From assembly GCA_947359465.1 (NCBI GenBank), contig OX375877.1:27105235-27169234 (forward strand): a stretch of 64,000 nt of DNA, read 5' to 3'. Position numbers and translations under genes: made by a program. The DNA is from Metellina segmentata (lineage: Eukaryota > Arthropoda > Arachnida > Araneae > Tetragnathidae). The notes beneath the pieces were generated by a model, which saw only the letters and a list, made by a program, of their open reading frames with translations, was not told the origin of the DNA and made no database searches. This document shows, in pieces, positions 12,126 to 22,834 of this stretch (position 1 is the stretch's first letter; each line of letters starts with the position of its first letter).

Positions 12126-12576
12126 TTGTTGTTGTTTCTCATGCCTACACTGGCAGACCACAGGAGTGCCAGGCCCGTCGAAGACGGCAATAGGCGAGGG
12201 GGTGCGCCTTCCATGTTATTGAGCCCCATTGGGAGGAAGTCCGACTTTGCTCGACATACATGACACATCCGTTTTACAGGAATGTCCCTTTCATACATTC
12301 ATTCACTCACTCATATCGTAATTTAGATCCCAATCAGAGGCAGATAACCACCTGATCAGGTACCCACAGAGGTATTGATTTGGTATGGGAACATGGGGGA
12401 CTTTGTGACCACGACCTATTTAACGAGCCCCAGTCACCATTAGTGAACACGATGGTCTTCAGCCAGGTCGAAGCGCCGATCTCGCAATCATCAGAATTGC
12501 AGGCTCCGCCGAGGACAGATCCCACAACCTTTCTGATGCGAGCCCGACGCTCTACTGACTGAGCTACCGCGGCTCT
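12126..12576 (-). mobile_element. tRNA-headed SINE, family 2, second full copy
   Basis: 451 bp on the minus strand, from a GAGCCGCGGTAGCTCAGTCA-type head down to an AACAACAACAA tail. It is flanked by the exact 10-bp repeat GAATTCTATT (12116-12125 and 12577-12586). It is collinear with the copy at 8991-9440 over its full length and clearly similar. The minus-strand frames at 12089-12298 and 12334-12603 are translations of the SINE. Confidence 0.92.
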
Positions 12577-12944
12577 GAATTCTATTAAAAAAAATTCTAA
12601 CATAAAATTTTATTTTTTTCGTCTCCAACCCCAATTTTAAAATTAAAATTCAAATACAGTACAATAGAATTGAAAGGCAACTGATACCATTTCTTCACGA
12701 TGGTCCCGCTCTGAACAGACTGACATATATAGTTTTGACTTTGGATGGTAGTGGGGGAACGGACGTTCAATGGATGGACACAGTCATGTGCGATGTAAAT
12801 AACTATTTTGGAGTGTAAGTGATATTTGGGGTCGATAGCTTTCTCGGATATTCCGGGGCAATTTGACATTCAACCAGTATTCTGGATAGCAACTTATATT
12901 CCGTAACGGTTGGCAACCCTAAATGTGAGTGATGAGTGATACAA

Positions 12945-13240
12945 TAGAACTCCAATTATCCGAATCAATTGGGATCGGACCCCATTCGGATAATCAAAAA
13001 TTCGGATAATTGGATTGTTTCCGAAGGTTAACCGAGTCGAGCCTCGTCGAACTCAATAGCGCAGAGGGCAAACTCAATGAGTCACTATTCAGCTATGGAG
13101 TTGCAAAATACTACTGATTGAATTGACACTCCTGATTGGGCTGGTTCGGAGTTAAATTAACTTTGCGCTAGAGCAATCAATAGATAGCTCTATTGGCGAC
13201 GGTGCGGGCTAAATCCCGAAGAAACAGATCATAGGACAAC
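12945..13240. mobile_element. pogo/Tigger-like element remnant
   Basis: Starts ACAATAGAACTCCAATTATC after a TA, followed by paired CGGATAAT motifs. This arrangement is common at the ends of pogo/Tigger elements. The body is decayed and I see no matching right end, so the right boundary is a guess. Confidence 0.45.
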
Positions 13241-13894
13241 ACCTCGTAATTTTAAGACATCGATCGTCCACTACTTTTAAAGCAAAGATGACAATGCACT
13301 ACTGATACGTTGCAAACGAGTCATTTAAAACTGAAAGAATAACTCGACAGGTGAAATTTTCTTCGATGAAACTGGTCGCAGTGAAGAAACAGAAGGAGGT
13401 CACGTGAGCGTTTACCGCCACGTCTTTTGCACAATGACAGATGCCATTTTACAGTTCATAATCTTAGTGTTCCGTGTCATCCGTTCGCACGTTTTGTTCT
13501 CATGCCATCTCCATTCTAAAGCGATTCCTTCTCCGCAGCATTCACAAGCAAATGCGTTACGGAGACGAATTTCGCTTTCTACAGTCATCCTCGAAATTAT
13601 TCTGTCTCCTAACTGTGAAGCGTTTGAATTCATTGAACTACATATTGAAAGTTGCTTGAGAAGCGTTTGAGAGATTTGTTTTTAGAGCTACCAAAGTGGT
13701 TTGAACCCAATGATTGGTAAAAGATCTCAGTGGGATTACGAAAGAAAAAAATAAGTTATGTATATTGTTAGCAGTTTATTTGATTAATTGTATGTCTTAT
13801 CCCTTTATTTTTTCGGGCCAACAGTGGAACAATTGGTGGAGTCACAGATTAGACACTTGAGGATTAAAAGTTTTAAACGAGATTCAATCAAATA

Positions 13895-14125
13895 CCGTCG
13901 TTTACGTAGGGGTTGATGCACGTTAAATCTGTTATGGTCTCACGTTGGTGTGGTGCAAAAGTTTGGAGAACGGGGCGTCAGCTCAGTTCTCTCAACTCGT
14001 ATTCTTACCATGGTTAAAAATTACGAGATGTTGTCATCGATCTTTTCCTACGAGTTTGATTCCGGACTGTTGTCAATTGCCCGTTGTGTTTGCTTCAGTG
14101 CGACGTTAGTTCGACTACTTACCCT
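13895..14125 (+). mobile_element. SINE family 1 body fragment (type A)
   Basis: Diverged copy of the type A body (TTGATGCACGTTAAATCTGT to GTGCGACGTTAG) without the tRNA head, so it is 5-prime truncated. The 77-codon frame at 13950-14183 comes from it. Confidence 0.7.
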
Positions 14126-14576
14126 AAATTTCTTTTGTCTAAAATCGAAGCAAACTTTGAGGCATAAATTGATGATCAACTAATCAGACCAGATTTAAAT
14201 ATCTTTACATTTATTTAAGAGTATTAATGAACATTTATTCTCATTATTAGCAAGATAAAAATATATTTATCACGATTTAGAGGTTAAAGTGCATATTCTT
14301 TAGGGTTTTTTCTTATATTTAATGAAAATTACTTTATTGGTTTTGGACTTTCAATCATTTAAGTGAAAGAAACTAAATGTTCGATAAAAAATCGATATAA
14401 CTTACAGTAGGAATAAATTCTTTCAATGATATAAAAATATAACTTTTGGTTTAAAGAAAATCGGTAAAAAATACTAATTACTAATTTAACAACTAGAAGT
14501 TTTAGAATTTTATATGCAATTCTTATAGTTATACGACACAAATGAAATTTTACATACATTTATTTTTCTTTAAACG

Positions 14577-14817
14577 AGTTAGAGCGACGCTTACGGACCA
14601 GGTAACCATGTCTGAAATCTACAGCTGAGCTGGCGACATTCTTGCAGCAGGAATGGACACGAATACCCATAGCTGTGTATCAAAATCTTGTTGAAAGTAT
14701 GCCCAGAAGAGTTGCTAGTGTAATTGCAGCACGTGGGGACCATCCCCCTATGAAAGCATGTATTCTTTCCCTTATAGCGACATATCTTGCTGTTCGGTCC
14801 ATTATTTTAGGGTAGTG
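14577..14817 (+). pseudogene. Tc1-like transposase, C-terminal fragment with right terminal repeat
   Basis: Translates, with interruptions, as the last part of a Tc1 transposase (STAELATFLQQEWTRIPIAV, then QNLVESMPRRVASVIAARGD) and runs into the right terminal repeat TTTTAGGGTAGTG, followed by TA at 14818-14819. The 5-prime part, including all catalytic residues, is missing. Same family as the copies at 18375, 20826 and 23418. Confidence 0.8.
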
Positions 14818-14819
14818 TA

Positions 14820-15160
14820 GATACAGAAAGTTATTCGGCAGAGATGGAGTATACGATGCATAATTATCACCAAGCAATTTATCTCGCCATAACAGGATCA
14901 CCGAAATAAGTATGGTAGACACCTTGGCGATTGGATTAGTTTCCCACCTTTACGTCAAGTTGCCATAAATCTTTACGTAGTATCAAAGTTACCATATTTG
15001 GCGAAAAATCGCCGTTGTACCGTATAAACCATACTACCCAGGTTATATTCTCGCCATAACCTGAAATAGGCTGTTGACGCAAAATTAGCGGTAAGAAGTT
15101 AAAATGTGTTTAAAAGAAAAAGGGTAAAAGAGAAGCACATAAAATGGAGGGAAATTAATA
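14820..15160. other. No gene recognised
   Basis: Nothing supported between the Tc1 remnant and the 3-prime end of the gene that begins at 15839 on the minus strand. Confidence 0.45.
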
Positions 15161-15164
15161 TATT

Positions 15165-15170
15165 TTTATT
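15165..15170 (-). terminator. Candidate polyadenylation signal AATAAA
   Basis: AATAAA on the minus strand about 220 bases past the last stop of the two-exon gene at 15392-15839, a plausible 3-prime UTR length. It supports reading 15392-15677 as a terminal exon. Confidence 0.45.
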
Positions 15171-15391
15171 GATTTTAAAATTCAAAATTTCATGTATTTT
15201 TTTTAATTAGAAAAAATAAATAATTGTAATAGGTTCTACATAAGCCAAATTAAGTGTCCAAAAGTCAGCTTCTAAAGGTTTAGTAAGAAAGTCTTGAAAA
15301 CAGTTTCGGTGAAATATTGTTATATACTTTTGTTGATTCTTATTAATGAAGATATGAAGTTCTGAAGGAACGTTGAATTTGATTCTTCATT

Positions 15392-15839
15392 TCAGGCTTT
15401 TACGACCGTGTCAAAGTCGTTGTCTTCACCATTGAGATCTGTGGTAGGTTTTGCAACTCCAACTTCGTTGGTTTTGTCGGAATTCTTTTGCACCTAGAGT
15501 AGAACCCGATCCGCCATTTCGTGTTCGATGGTTCTCAGACGTAAGTCCATAAATTCGTCTGGATGTTCGGCATTCCATTCTGCGAGGTAGTCGCGCTCGA
15601 CGTATGGCTTTTCTTCTGTTTTCTTTGCCTCTTTCTTGGCTTGCTTCTTTTTGCTACGCTTTTCTCGATACTTCTTTCTGAAATAGCAAGTTAGAATAAA
15701 TTAATTTTTCTGTTAAATGCAGCGAAGAGAAACAAAAGTTACATTTATGTAAAAACAGTAAATAATGTTTTAAAGACTAAAATGTATAAAAAAATAGTAC
15801 GAGGACCACTTACATTTGTTTCCTGCACCAGTCCAACAT
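15392..15839 (-). CDS. Putative two-exon gene end, product unknown, in-frame stop
   Basis: Minus strand. Exon 15839-15814 (ATGTTGGACTGG to AACAAAT) ends at a consensus GTAAGT donor. The intron (15813-15678) closes with TTGCTATTTCAG, and the second exon (15677-15392) continues in phase. The joined product begins MLDWCRKQIKKYREKR, has a Lys/Glu-rich stretch, then ERDYLAEWNAEHPDEFMDL and RTIEHEMADRVLL. An in-frame TAG at 15496-15494 interrupts it. If that was once CAG, the frame runs 33 more hydrophilic codons to TGA at 15394-15392. The first ATG follows CTACCTTTCAAG, so that exon may itself be internal and the gene may extend upstream. I do not recognise the family. Composition suggests a soluble, charged tail. 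Either a short protein ending at TAG or a pseudogene; the intron argues against a processed retrocopy. Confidence 0.55.
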
Positions 15840-15885
15840 CTTGAAAGGTAGATAATACGCTTCTAATACTGACGCAAATAGAACT

Positions 15886-15978
15886 AAAAGGTACTGTTTG
15901 TAGATAGCACTGAAAAGTACTGTTTGTTTGTAGATAGCACTAAAAAGTACTGTTTGTTCGCAAAAAGCACTAAAAATA
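15886..15978. repeat. About 30-bp imperfect tandem repeat
   Basis: Three units built on AAAAGTACTGTTTGTAGATA plus GCACT, with small length differences. On the minus strand it lies just upstream of the exon at 15814-15839. Confidence 0.8.
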
Positions 15979-16404
15979 CTTTTCGGAAATAAGTTGCAGC
16001 GGAAGACTCCTCTACAACAAATATGTCGCTTTAATCAAACGTTTAGAATCTCAATTGATCAAAGCTTTAAAAATCGCCAGTTAGCAGTTTGACAGACGTA
16101 ACATGAATGGAGAAATCTTTTTGTAAGTGTTGCTGTTTACTTACAACAATGTTTGATTAACAATCGGAAATTAATTTAATGCTTTACATCTATTTGTTTT
16201 AAAGTGTTCTGAGCAATATGTATTGTTGTAATTAAAAGCAACCCATTGCTATCAAATCGAACAGTGTTTTTATTTCTATTGTTACAATTAATGTGTACAA
16301 ATTTCGCTGTCGTTAATATGAGCAAAATATGTATAATTTTAATAGATGACTTGTTTTGACTTTGGCGCCATTCAATTCCAACTAAGCCAGAATAATTGCT
16401 ATTA

Positions 16405-17112
16405 CTAGGGGGCTTCCGCCCCCTGCTCGCTACCGTTTGTTGCAAACAGTAAGCAACTTTTATCCTTTTCTGAGAGCAGTGTGCTAGAGAATGAAAATAT
16501 TTTAGTCTAGCTTTATCACTACAACAGAAAGAATAGCATCATTAAGTGAATTCATTTACAGTAAATAAAAAACTAGGATAATATAGTATGTACAAACACT
16601 GTGCCAAAAAAAAAAATCTAACCTATAATATTTACACGTTTTAAAGAGTAAGCAACTTTTGTCATTCTATGAGAGCAAAGAGCAAGTGAAAACCTTTCTG
16701 ATGTAAAATCATTTCTAATCTAACCTATAATATCTACACGTTGCGGTACAGCTACAGTCTACGTTTATGAGCGGTGGGAACAGCCTTGGAGATTTTTGTC
16801 GAACTTCTAAAGTTGCCAAGAAATTATTTCAAAACTCTTACTTTCTTTCAAAAATACTTTTCTTTTTACAACGCAAAATGAAAGCTTGAAAATACATTTG
16901 AGAACGTTTTGAAAAGTGTATTTTTAAAAAACTTTCGCATAAAGTAGTAAGCTTAAACACATATGTGAACCAGCAGAAAAACTAAGCTGCGAATGTTGGG
17001 TAAGAATACCCTGAAACATCAATTACACTTAAACTTATCACTTCTGTTTGAAAAGAAAAATATTTTTAAAAGAAAAAAAAGCAAGAAATGATACAATCTG
17101 ATCCCTCAGAAC
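16405..17112 (-). mobile_element. Helitron remnant, interrupted by a minisatellite
   Basis: The minus-strand 3-prime end is intact: a GGGGGCGGAAGCCCCC hairpin runs straight into CTAG, followed by host T. The stretch 16740-17110 matches 25788-26155 of the Helitron at 25580, including AACTAAGCTGCGAATGTTGG. Past 17112 the homology stops where the 26-bp array starts, so the 5-prime TC end has been lost or displaced. Confidence 0.65.
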
Positions 17113-17123
17113 GTTGACACATT

Positions 17124-17712
17124 TGGTTGTCTTGACGAGGTTGTCTTGACAAGATTGATCTGGAGGTTGTCTTGACGAGATTGATCGGGAAGTTGTCTCG
17201 ACGAGCTTGATCTGGAGGTTGTCTTGACGAGGTTGATCTGGAGGTTGTCTAGACGAGGTTAATCGGGGGGTTGTATTGACGAGGTTAATCTGGAGGTAGT
17301 TTTGACGAGGTTGATCTGGAGGTAGTTTTGACGAGGTTGATCTGGAGGTTGTCTTGACGAGGTTGATCTGGAGGTTGTTATGACGAGATTGATTGGAGGT
17401 TGTCTTGACGAGGTTAATCGGGGGTTGTCTTGACGAGGTTGATCTGAGGTTGTTATGACGAGATTGATCTGGAGGTTGTCTTGACGAGGTTGATCTAGAG
17501 GTTGTTTCGACGATATTGATCTGGAGGTTGTCTTGACGAGGTTAATCGGGGGGGGGGTCTTGACGATGTTGATCTAGAGGTTGTTTTGACGAGATTGATC
17601 TGGAGGTTGTCTTGACGAGGTTAATCGGGAGGTTGTCTTGATGAGATTGATCTGGAGGTTGTCTTGACGAGGTTTATCGGGGGGTTGTCTTGATGAGGTT
17701 GTCTTGACGAGG
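17124..17712. repeat. 26-bp minisatellite, about 22 units
   Basis: Units of GGTTGTCTTGACGAGGTTGA plus TCTGGA with point changes (GGGG variants, ATGAGATT variants). The array passes directly into a block with TGATCTTGATGGACGAGATA, the dispersed palindromic family. The CTTGACGAG core resembles half of that family's palindrome. The 61-codon minus-strand frame here is repeat-derived. Confidence 0.9.
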
Positions 17713-17905
17713 TATCTCCTCCATTAGTAAAATTGACCTGATCTTGATGGACGAGATATCTATAATCATTGTAAAAAAAAACCTGACCAGATCTTAATTT
17801 ATTCATAAAAAAATAGGCAACATCTTGACAAATATCTGATAATTAATAAAATTGGTAAGATCTGCTTCGAGATATATCTCCTTGAAACCGCTTGGAGGGG
17901 TTAAA
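17713..17905. repeat. Palindromic 42-bp family, short copy
   Basis: Degenerate units with CCTGATCTTGATGGACGAGA and a closing CGCTTGGAGGGGTTAAAG, the same right-hand boundary motif as at 3831 and 43367. Confidence 0.65.
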
Positions 17906-18374
17906 GAAATTTACAATGCGACAATATATTTATCATCATCATGAGAATAAACATCTAGTGCAGCGGTTCTCAAACTTCTTGAAGTCTTAGCACACTGGAA
18001 GTACTAAAAAATACTATATATATATATATATAGGCGCACCACACACAAAATTCTGAATAAAAACCTTTTGTATTTATTTATGATCCGAAAATACGTCACG
18101 GAAAAAACGTTGTACTATTATTTAAAACACTCCCACTTACACAACCTATTACACCTAACGTGGCAGCTGCACTGTAGTAGCACAGCAAGGCGGTTTGAGC
18201 AGCAGCGCTTGCACATCAGTACCAACCCCGTTTGAACAAGTTTAACTACGTGTATAAAATCATCTTGCTACTGTTCTTTGCTGCACTGAATATTTTCCCC
18301 ACTCTTAACAGAATAATAATCATCATAGGCAAATAACATTTTAAAGCTGAACGGAAGATATAATGTGCTATATA

Positions 18375-18939
18375 CACTACCCTAAATGGACCGGACAACA
18401 AGATGTGGTGGTATGAGGGAAAGCATACATGCTTTAATACGGGGATAGTCCCCCACGTTCAGCAATTCCACTAGCAACCCATCTGGGATACTTTCAACAA
18501 GGTTTTGATACACAGCTATGGGTATTTGCGTCCATTCCTGCTGTAAGAATGTCGCCAGCTCAGCTGTAGGCTTCGGACGTGGTTCCCTGGTCCGTAAATG
18601 TTGCTCTAACGCGTCCGACAAATGTTCTATGGGGTTTAGGTAGGGACTCTGAGCAGGCCATGGAAGACGTTTTACATCCATATCTTGATACCACTGCTTC
18701 ACAGAGGCTGAAAGATGACATGGTGCGTTGTCTTCTTGGAAATAACATTCGTCTATTCCATAAAATTGCCAGAGCGTAGGAAGGACCTGATTTTCCAAAC
18801 TGTTCATGTAGGCGTCGGAGTTCAATTGACCAGGAACAACATGCAAAGGTCCCAGGCCATACTACGAAAAACACCCCCAAACAAGTTGTCGGACTTTATT
18901 CAAATCCGCTGGCGTCCGGTCCATTATTGTAGGGTAGTG
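18375..18939 (-). pseudogene. Internally deleted Tc1-like (DD34E) transposon
   Basis: 565 bp with both terminal repeats (CACTACCCTA at each end; TA on the left flank, TT on the right where TA is expected). The minus-strand frame 18846-18382 encodes the second half of a Tc1 transposase: second catalytic D in QEDNAPCH, third residue E in LNPIEHLSD, exactly 34 residues apart, then the C-terminal helices. The helix-turn-helix region and the first catalytic D are absent. The left terminal repeat is followed almost directly by VWGCFS-type sequence, with a frameshift near 18850. Not functional by itself, but both ends could be bound by a transposase supplied elsewhere. Confidence 0.88.
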
Positions 18940-19029
18940 TTTAACTATAAATTAATTTTTATATTCCCACACATATCTATGTGAGATTTAATAGGGCGCA
19001 CCTAGGCCTATCACTGGGCACACCCTTTG

Positions 19030-20199
19030 AGAAGCACTGATCTAATGTTTAATGATAGAGATTAATTAACAAGTTTGTGTTGCAATCCAACGATATGTTT
19101 ATCATAATTTTGGTTGGCACTGTGAAAACTGCACATCAAAAATCAGGCACTCACATTTACAAAGGTTGCCCACCCCTGTTGGAGGGAGTCGTAATCTCCT
19201 CAACTGCTTAATTCGTCTTGGAAAATAGGATCCACGCTTGGAAAATACGCCTTTTAACGACTCAACTGAAACTCACGCAGACAAAAAACTCAAAACAGTT
19301 TCAATCCGGAAAAAGCGGAAACTGCCCGAAGGGATTCCAGACACCTCCCATTGTTGGAAATTCAGGAATCCCGTTCTTCGGAATCCCATTGAAAACGTCG
19401 CTTCTTCGCTTTCGGTGACGGATCTGTGGACGCAAAAGGAAAAGTGCTCGACCTACTTATGGAACTTTGAACTGAACCCGGGATTGCTGGATATGAGTAT
19501 CCCGAGAGAGAGAGAGAGAGAGCAATAATCGCGCATGCTTCAGAAGTAGGTGTCACTCAATTACGTTTCTGTTTCGTCGGCTCGAAGGAAAAGTTTTAGA
19601 TGCTAATTACAGAGGCTGAGATTTAATTTCATTTTCAAGTAATTTAGGTTTCAGTTGGGGATGAAAGAACCACCTTGCTCCAATAGGAAAATGTGTTGTA
19701 ATCTGGAAAATTACAGCTTTTAAGAGTTAATTTGATGGATAATCCAAAGGGGTGATGAAATCAGCTTGAGAACATTCTTAGATATTGGAGTGAGATGGCG
19801 TTCATAAAACTGTACTCGTAGAAATAAATTTGTGCTCAGATGGCAAAATGTTATAAGTCACTTTTCACGAAAAATTCTTTAAGTCCCATCCTGGAGTTTG
19901 GTTTGTTAACGTTTATAAGGTGGCAAAATGTCGTAAGTCTTTTTTTTTATGAGAAAACAAAGGTGGAATATTGTAATAAATCAAAAACCTCAGAACCACA
20001 TGTTGAATCTTGAATCGTAAAATTGTTGTCACGAAAAATTAAAAAAGTGACTAAAAAAACATTTTGCCATCTGAGCACAGAAATGTTGTTTGGGGTTTTA
20101 TCGCGCAGAGGCCATATTTAGCCATGTTGCGGCGAACACAACGTCAAGTACTAGACATACACCCACGAGGAATTTTTCAGTGACATAGTTGAGACAGAT
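19030..20199. other. No gene recognised; (GA)9 at 19505-19522
   Basis: A GC-richer patch (19218-19530) has overlapping frames of 64-96 codons on both strands, none with a motif I recognise. Two neighbouring stretches (19850-19960 and 20025-20090) share GGCAAAATGT and the ACTTTTCACGAAAAATT/TCACGAAAAATTAAAAAAG theme. Confidence 0.4.
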
Positions 20200-20342
20200 A
20201 CACCCAGGGTGAAATCACAACACCAGGGTGGAATTGAACAACACCTGGGTGGAATTGAACAACACCAGGGTGGAATTGAACAACACCAGGGTGGAATTGA
20301 ACAACACCAGGGTGGAATTGAGCAACACCAGGGTGGAATCAC
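20200..20342. repeat. 21-bp tandem repeat
   Basis: Six or so units of CACCAGGGTGGAATTGAACA plus A. Because 21 is a multiple of three, the minus strand stays open and reads as repeated IPPWCCS heptapeptides. I take this as a minisatellite rather than a gene, because no exon context or start signal supports translation. Confidence 0.9.
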
Positions 20343-20825
20343 CACCTACAACTAGCAGGTTTCTGGGCAAATATAAGGGATGGTGATATATACCATTTGT
20401 AGAGGAGACTTAACCAGGCCTAGATATCACCCTCCGAACAGTTTTACTCAACCTGCAGATAAGATACGGCCCTCCAGAGAGGTTTACCTGGCCCCCAGAG
20501 AGAGAATATATACGACGCTATAAATATTTTTATCATATCTGTAGATGAGATACGGCCCTATGAATAGGTTTACCTGGCGCGAAGATTAGGTATGGATATT
20601 AGATATTCCTAGACGACATTCATTCATAAAAAATTAACTATATACAATCATATATCATAATAGCAAAATCCTAATTCAGACTCGATTAATAGTGGTGATT
20701 GCGGGGATCAAATGGTTTAATTCAATATTCTAAGCACCCCATTCAACTAACATGCCGAGTTTTGCTTGAATCTCAATACCAGACAGAACATAGAAAGTGC
20801 ATTAAATAGAGAGATATATAAATTG

Positions 20826-21371
20826 TGGACCGGACAACACGATGTGATGTTTTAGGGAAAGGGTACATGCTCTAATAGAGGGATGGTCCTCCACGTGCTG
20901 CAATTACACTAGCAATCCTTCTGGGCATACATTCAACAAGGTTTTGATACACAGCTATGGGTATTTGTGTCCATTCCTGCTTCAAGAATGTCGGCAGCTC
21001 AGCTATAGATTTCGGACGTGGTTCCAAGCGTCGCTCTAACTCGCTCCCGCTCCACAAATGATCTATTGGGTTTAGTTCGGGACTCTGAGAAGGCCAGGGA
21101 AGACGTTTTACACCCATATCTCAATACCACTGCTTGACAGAGGCTGCAAAATAACACGGAGCATTGTCGTCCTGGAAGTAGCATTCGTCATTCCATAAAA
21201 TTGCCGAGCGTAGGAAGAAACCGACAGTCCAAAATATTCATGTACAGTCGGCGTTCAATTTAACAGAAACAACATGCAAAGGTACCAGACCATACCACGA
21301 AAAACACATCAAATAATTAGTCGGATTTTATGCATATCCGCTGGCATCTAGTCCACTATTGTAGGGTAGTG
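20826..21371 (-). pseudogene. Tc1-like remnant, same internally deleted structure
   Basis: Collinear with the copy at 18375. The minus-strand start has the intact terminal repeat CACTACCCTACAATA with flanking TA (21372-21373); the other end has lost its outer bases. The frame breaks near 21120. The third catalytic position reads LNPIDHLW, Asp instead of Glu. The same junction joins the terminal repeat to mid-transposase sequence. Confidence 0.85.
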
Positions 21372-21414
21372 TACACACACACACATGTATACTCATTAAT
21401 GTATAATCATTAAC

Positions 21415-21532
21415 AAATGTATACTCATTAATTTCAGAATCGTTCAGCTGATTTTCTTTATCATTGGACGTTAAGAATTCATAAACTATTCAGTTTATAT
21501 GCCTTTTAAAATTTATCTGCAATATTCTATTT

Positions 21533-21603
<71 letters not shown>

Positions 21604-21715
21604 AAATTACAGATAAATTTTAAAAGGCAGATAAACTGAATAGTTTACGAATTCTTAACGTCCAATGATAAAGAAAATCAGTTGCACGATTCTGAAATTA
21701 ATGAGTACACATTTT
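21415..21715. mobile_element. Fold-back element: 119-bp inverted repeat around a CT/TA microsatellite
   Basis: The left arm (21415-21533) and right arm (21597-21715) are near-perfect reverse complements, for example GGACGTTAAGAATTC against GAATTCTTAACGTCC. They are separated only by (CT)n (about 21535-21556) and (TA)n (about 21557-21597). The transcript would fold into a long hairpin. This suits a fold-back MITE whose centre has become a microsatellite; no target duplication is obvious. Confidence 0.85.
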
Positions 21716-21719
21716 TGTT

Positions 21720-22397
21720 TTAACCCTTTGGAAGAAGCACTATGCAAGGAATCTTTTGCAAATAATCGATGGAATTCACTAGATATGTTTCTATTTTGCG
21801 CCTAACAAAATGTACTTTTTTTTTTAGGAGAATACGTCTTCAAAACCGGAATTGTACTGGACCAGTGCGGGAAGTTGAGTATTACTAAAAAATGGGCGTG
21901 AGTTCGGTCTTTTAATATCTTTACCAACAAGCTGAACCAAACCAACCTCGAGTGTCATTTGACAGCTGAGAGAACAAAGAGTAGCCAGTGACCCTGAGTT
22001 CGCGGGTCACGATAAGCGAGAAGGAAGGGGCCGGCGTTTTAGCGATTTTTAGCCTAGCTGATCAAATTTCAAATCAGTATAACTCGGGATTACGAAACAC
22101 TGCGACGTCCCCCCCCCCTTCTCCCCCGTAAAATAAATAGGTCTCAAACTAAAGTTAATGTCAAGATTCATGTGTTCAAGACATTAGGAATGAAATCGAA
22201 TACTGTTGGTTCAGAAACCGAAATGCAGTAGAAGTCTGAAGAAAGTTTTTTACATTTCACATTGGGGGAGGGGGCGGGGGTAGATACACTCTTGCCGAAA
22301 AGCCAAGCAGAAATACATGGAACGTAGTCTACTCGGAAGAGAAACTCATCAGCTTTTGATAAACATTGAATTGATTACTGAATTTATCTTTCATTCA
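21720..22397. other. No gene recognised
   Basis: Contains short C-runs and G-runs (near 22110 and 22264) but no supported gene or repeat. Confidence 0.4.
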
Positions 22398-22401
22398 TTA
22401 A

Positions 22402-22830
22402 GGCCCGGTGCACACATCCGGTTTTTCAACGTGCGGCACTGAAGCCCAACTATGCACACATAACCGTGAAATGACTCAGTACTCATTTCGCGTTTTTTAC
22501 GATAAATATTCTATCGAACAAAACGTGTTTTTTTCGCTTATTTGGTGCAAAAAAATATATTTTGAAAAAAATAGACGTTACTGGATACAACCATTTATTA
22601 ATTATTATTTATATTCCATTTATTTATGAAAATAAGGTACTTAAGACCGGAGACGCGTGTACGGCGCCGTGGGGAACTGCGGTACAAATGTCACGCAAGT
22701 TGGACGTGCGTCGCTGCAGCGGCACCGGAGGCATGTGTGCACTACTCCATTGGCTCTAATGTATCTCAGACCGCACTTGCGTTGCGGCAGCGTCGCCGCA
22801 CGTTTAAAAACCGGATGTGTGCACCGGGCC
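22402..22830. mobile_element. MITE with GGCCCGGTGCACAC terminal repeats
   Basis: 429 bp. The ends are perfect inverted repeats over at least 25 bases (GGCCCGGTGCACACATCCGG, then TTTTT), with one mismatch before ACGTGCGGC. Flanks are TTAA on the left (22398-22401) and TTAC on the right, so a TTAA or TTA/TA target is likely and the class (piggyBac-like or other) is open. The GC-rich right half gives chance frames (22562-22914). Confidence 0.8.
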
Positions 22831-22834
22831 TTAC

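Noticed and set aside
13404..13670. Open frames on both strands of a GC-richer patch
   Set aside because: Both strands open, and neither product is recognised; could be an old transposon remnant but that cannot be supported here.
20151..20345. Cys/Trp/Pro heptapeptide repeat protein (minus strand)
   Set aside because: Direct consequence of a 21-bp minisatellite unit with no stop; no gene context.
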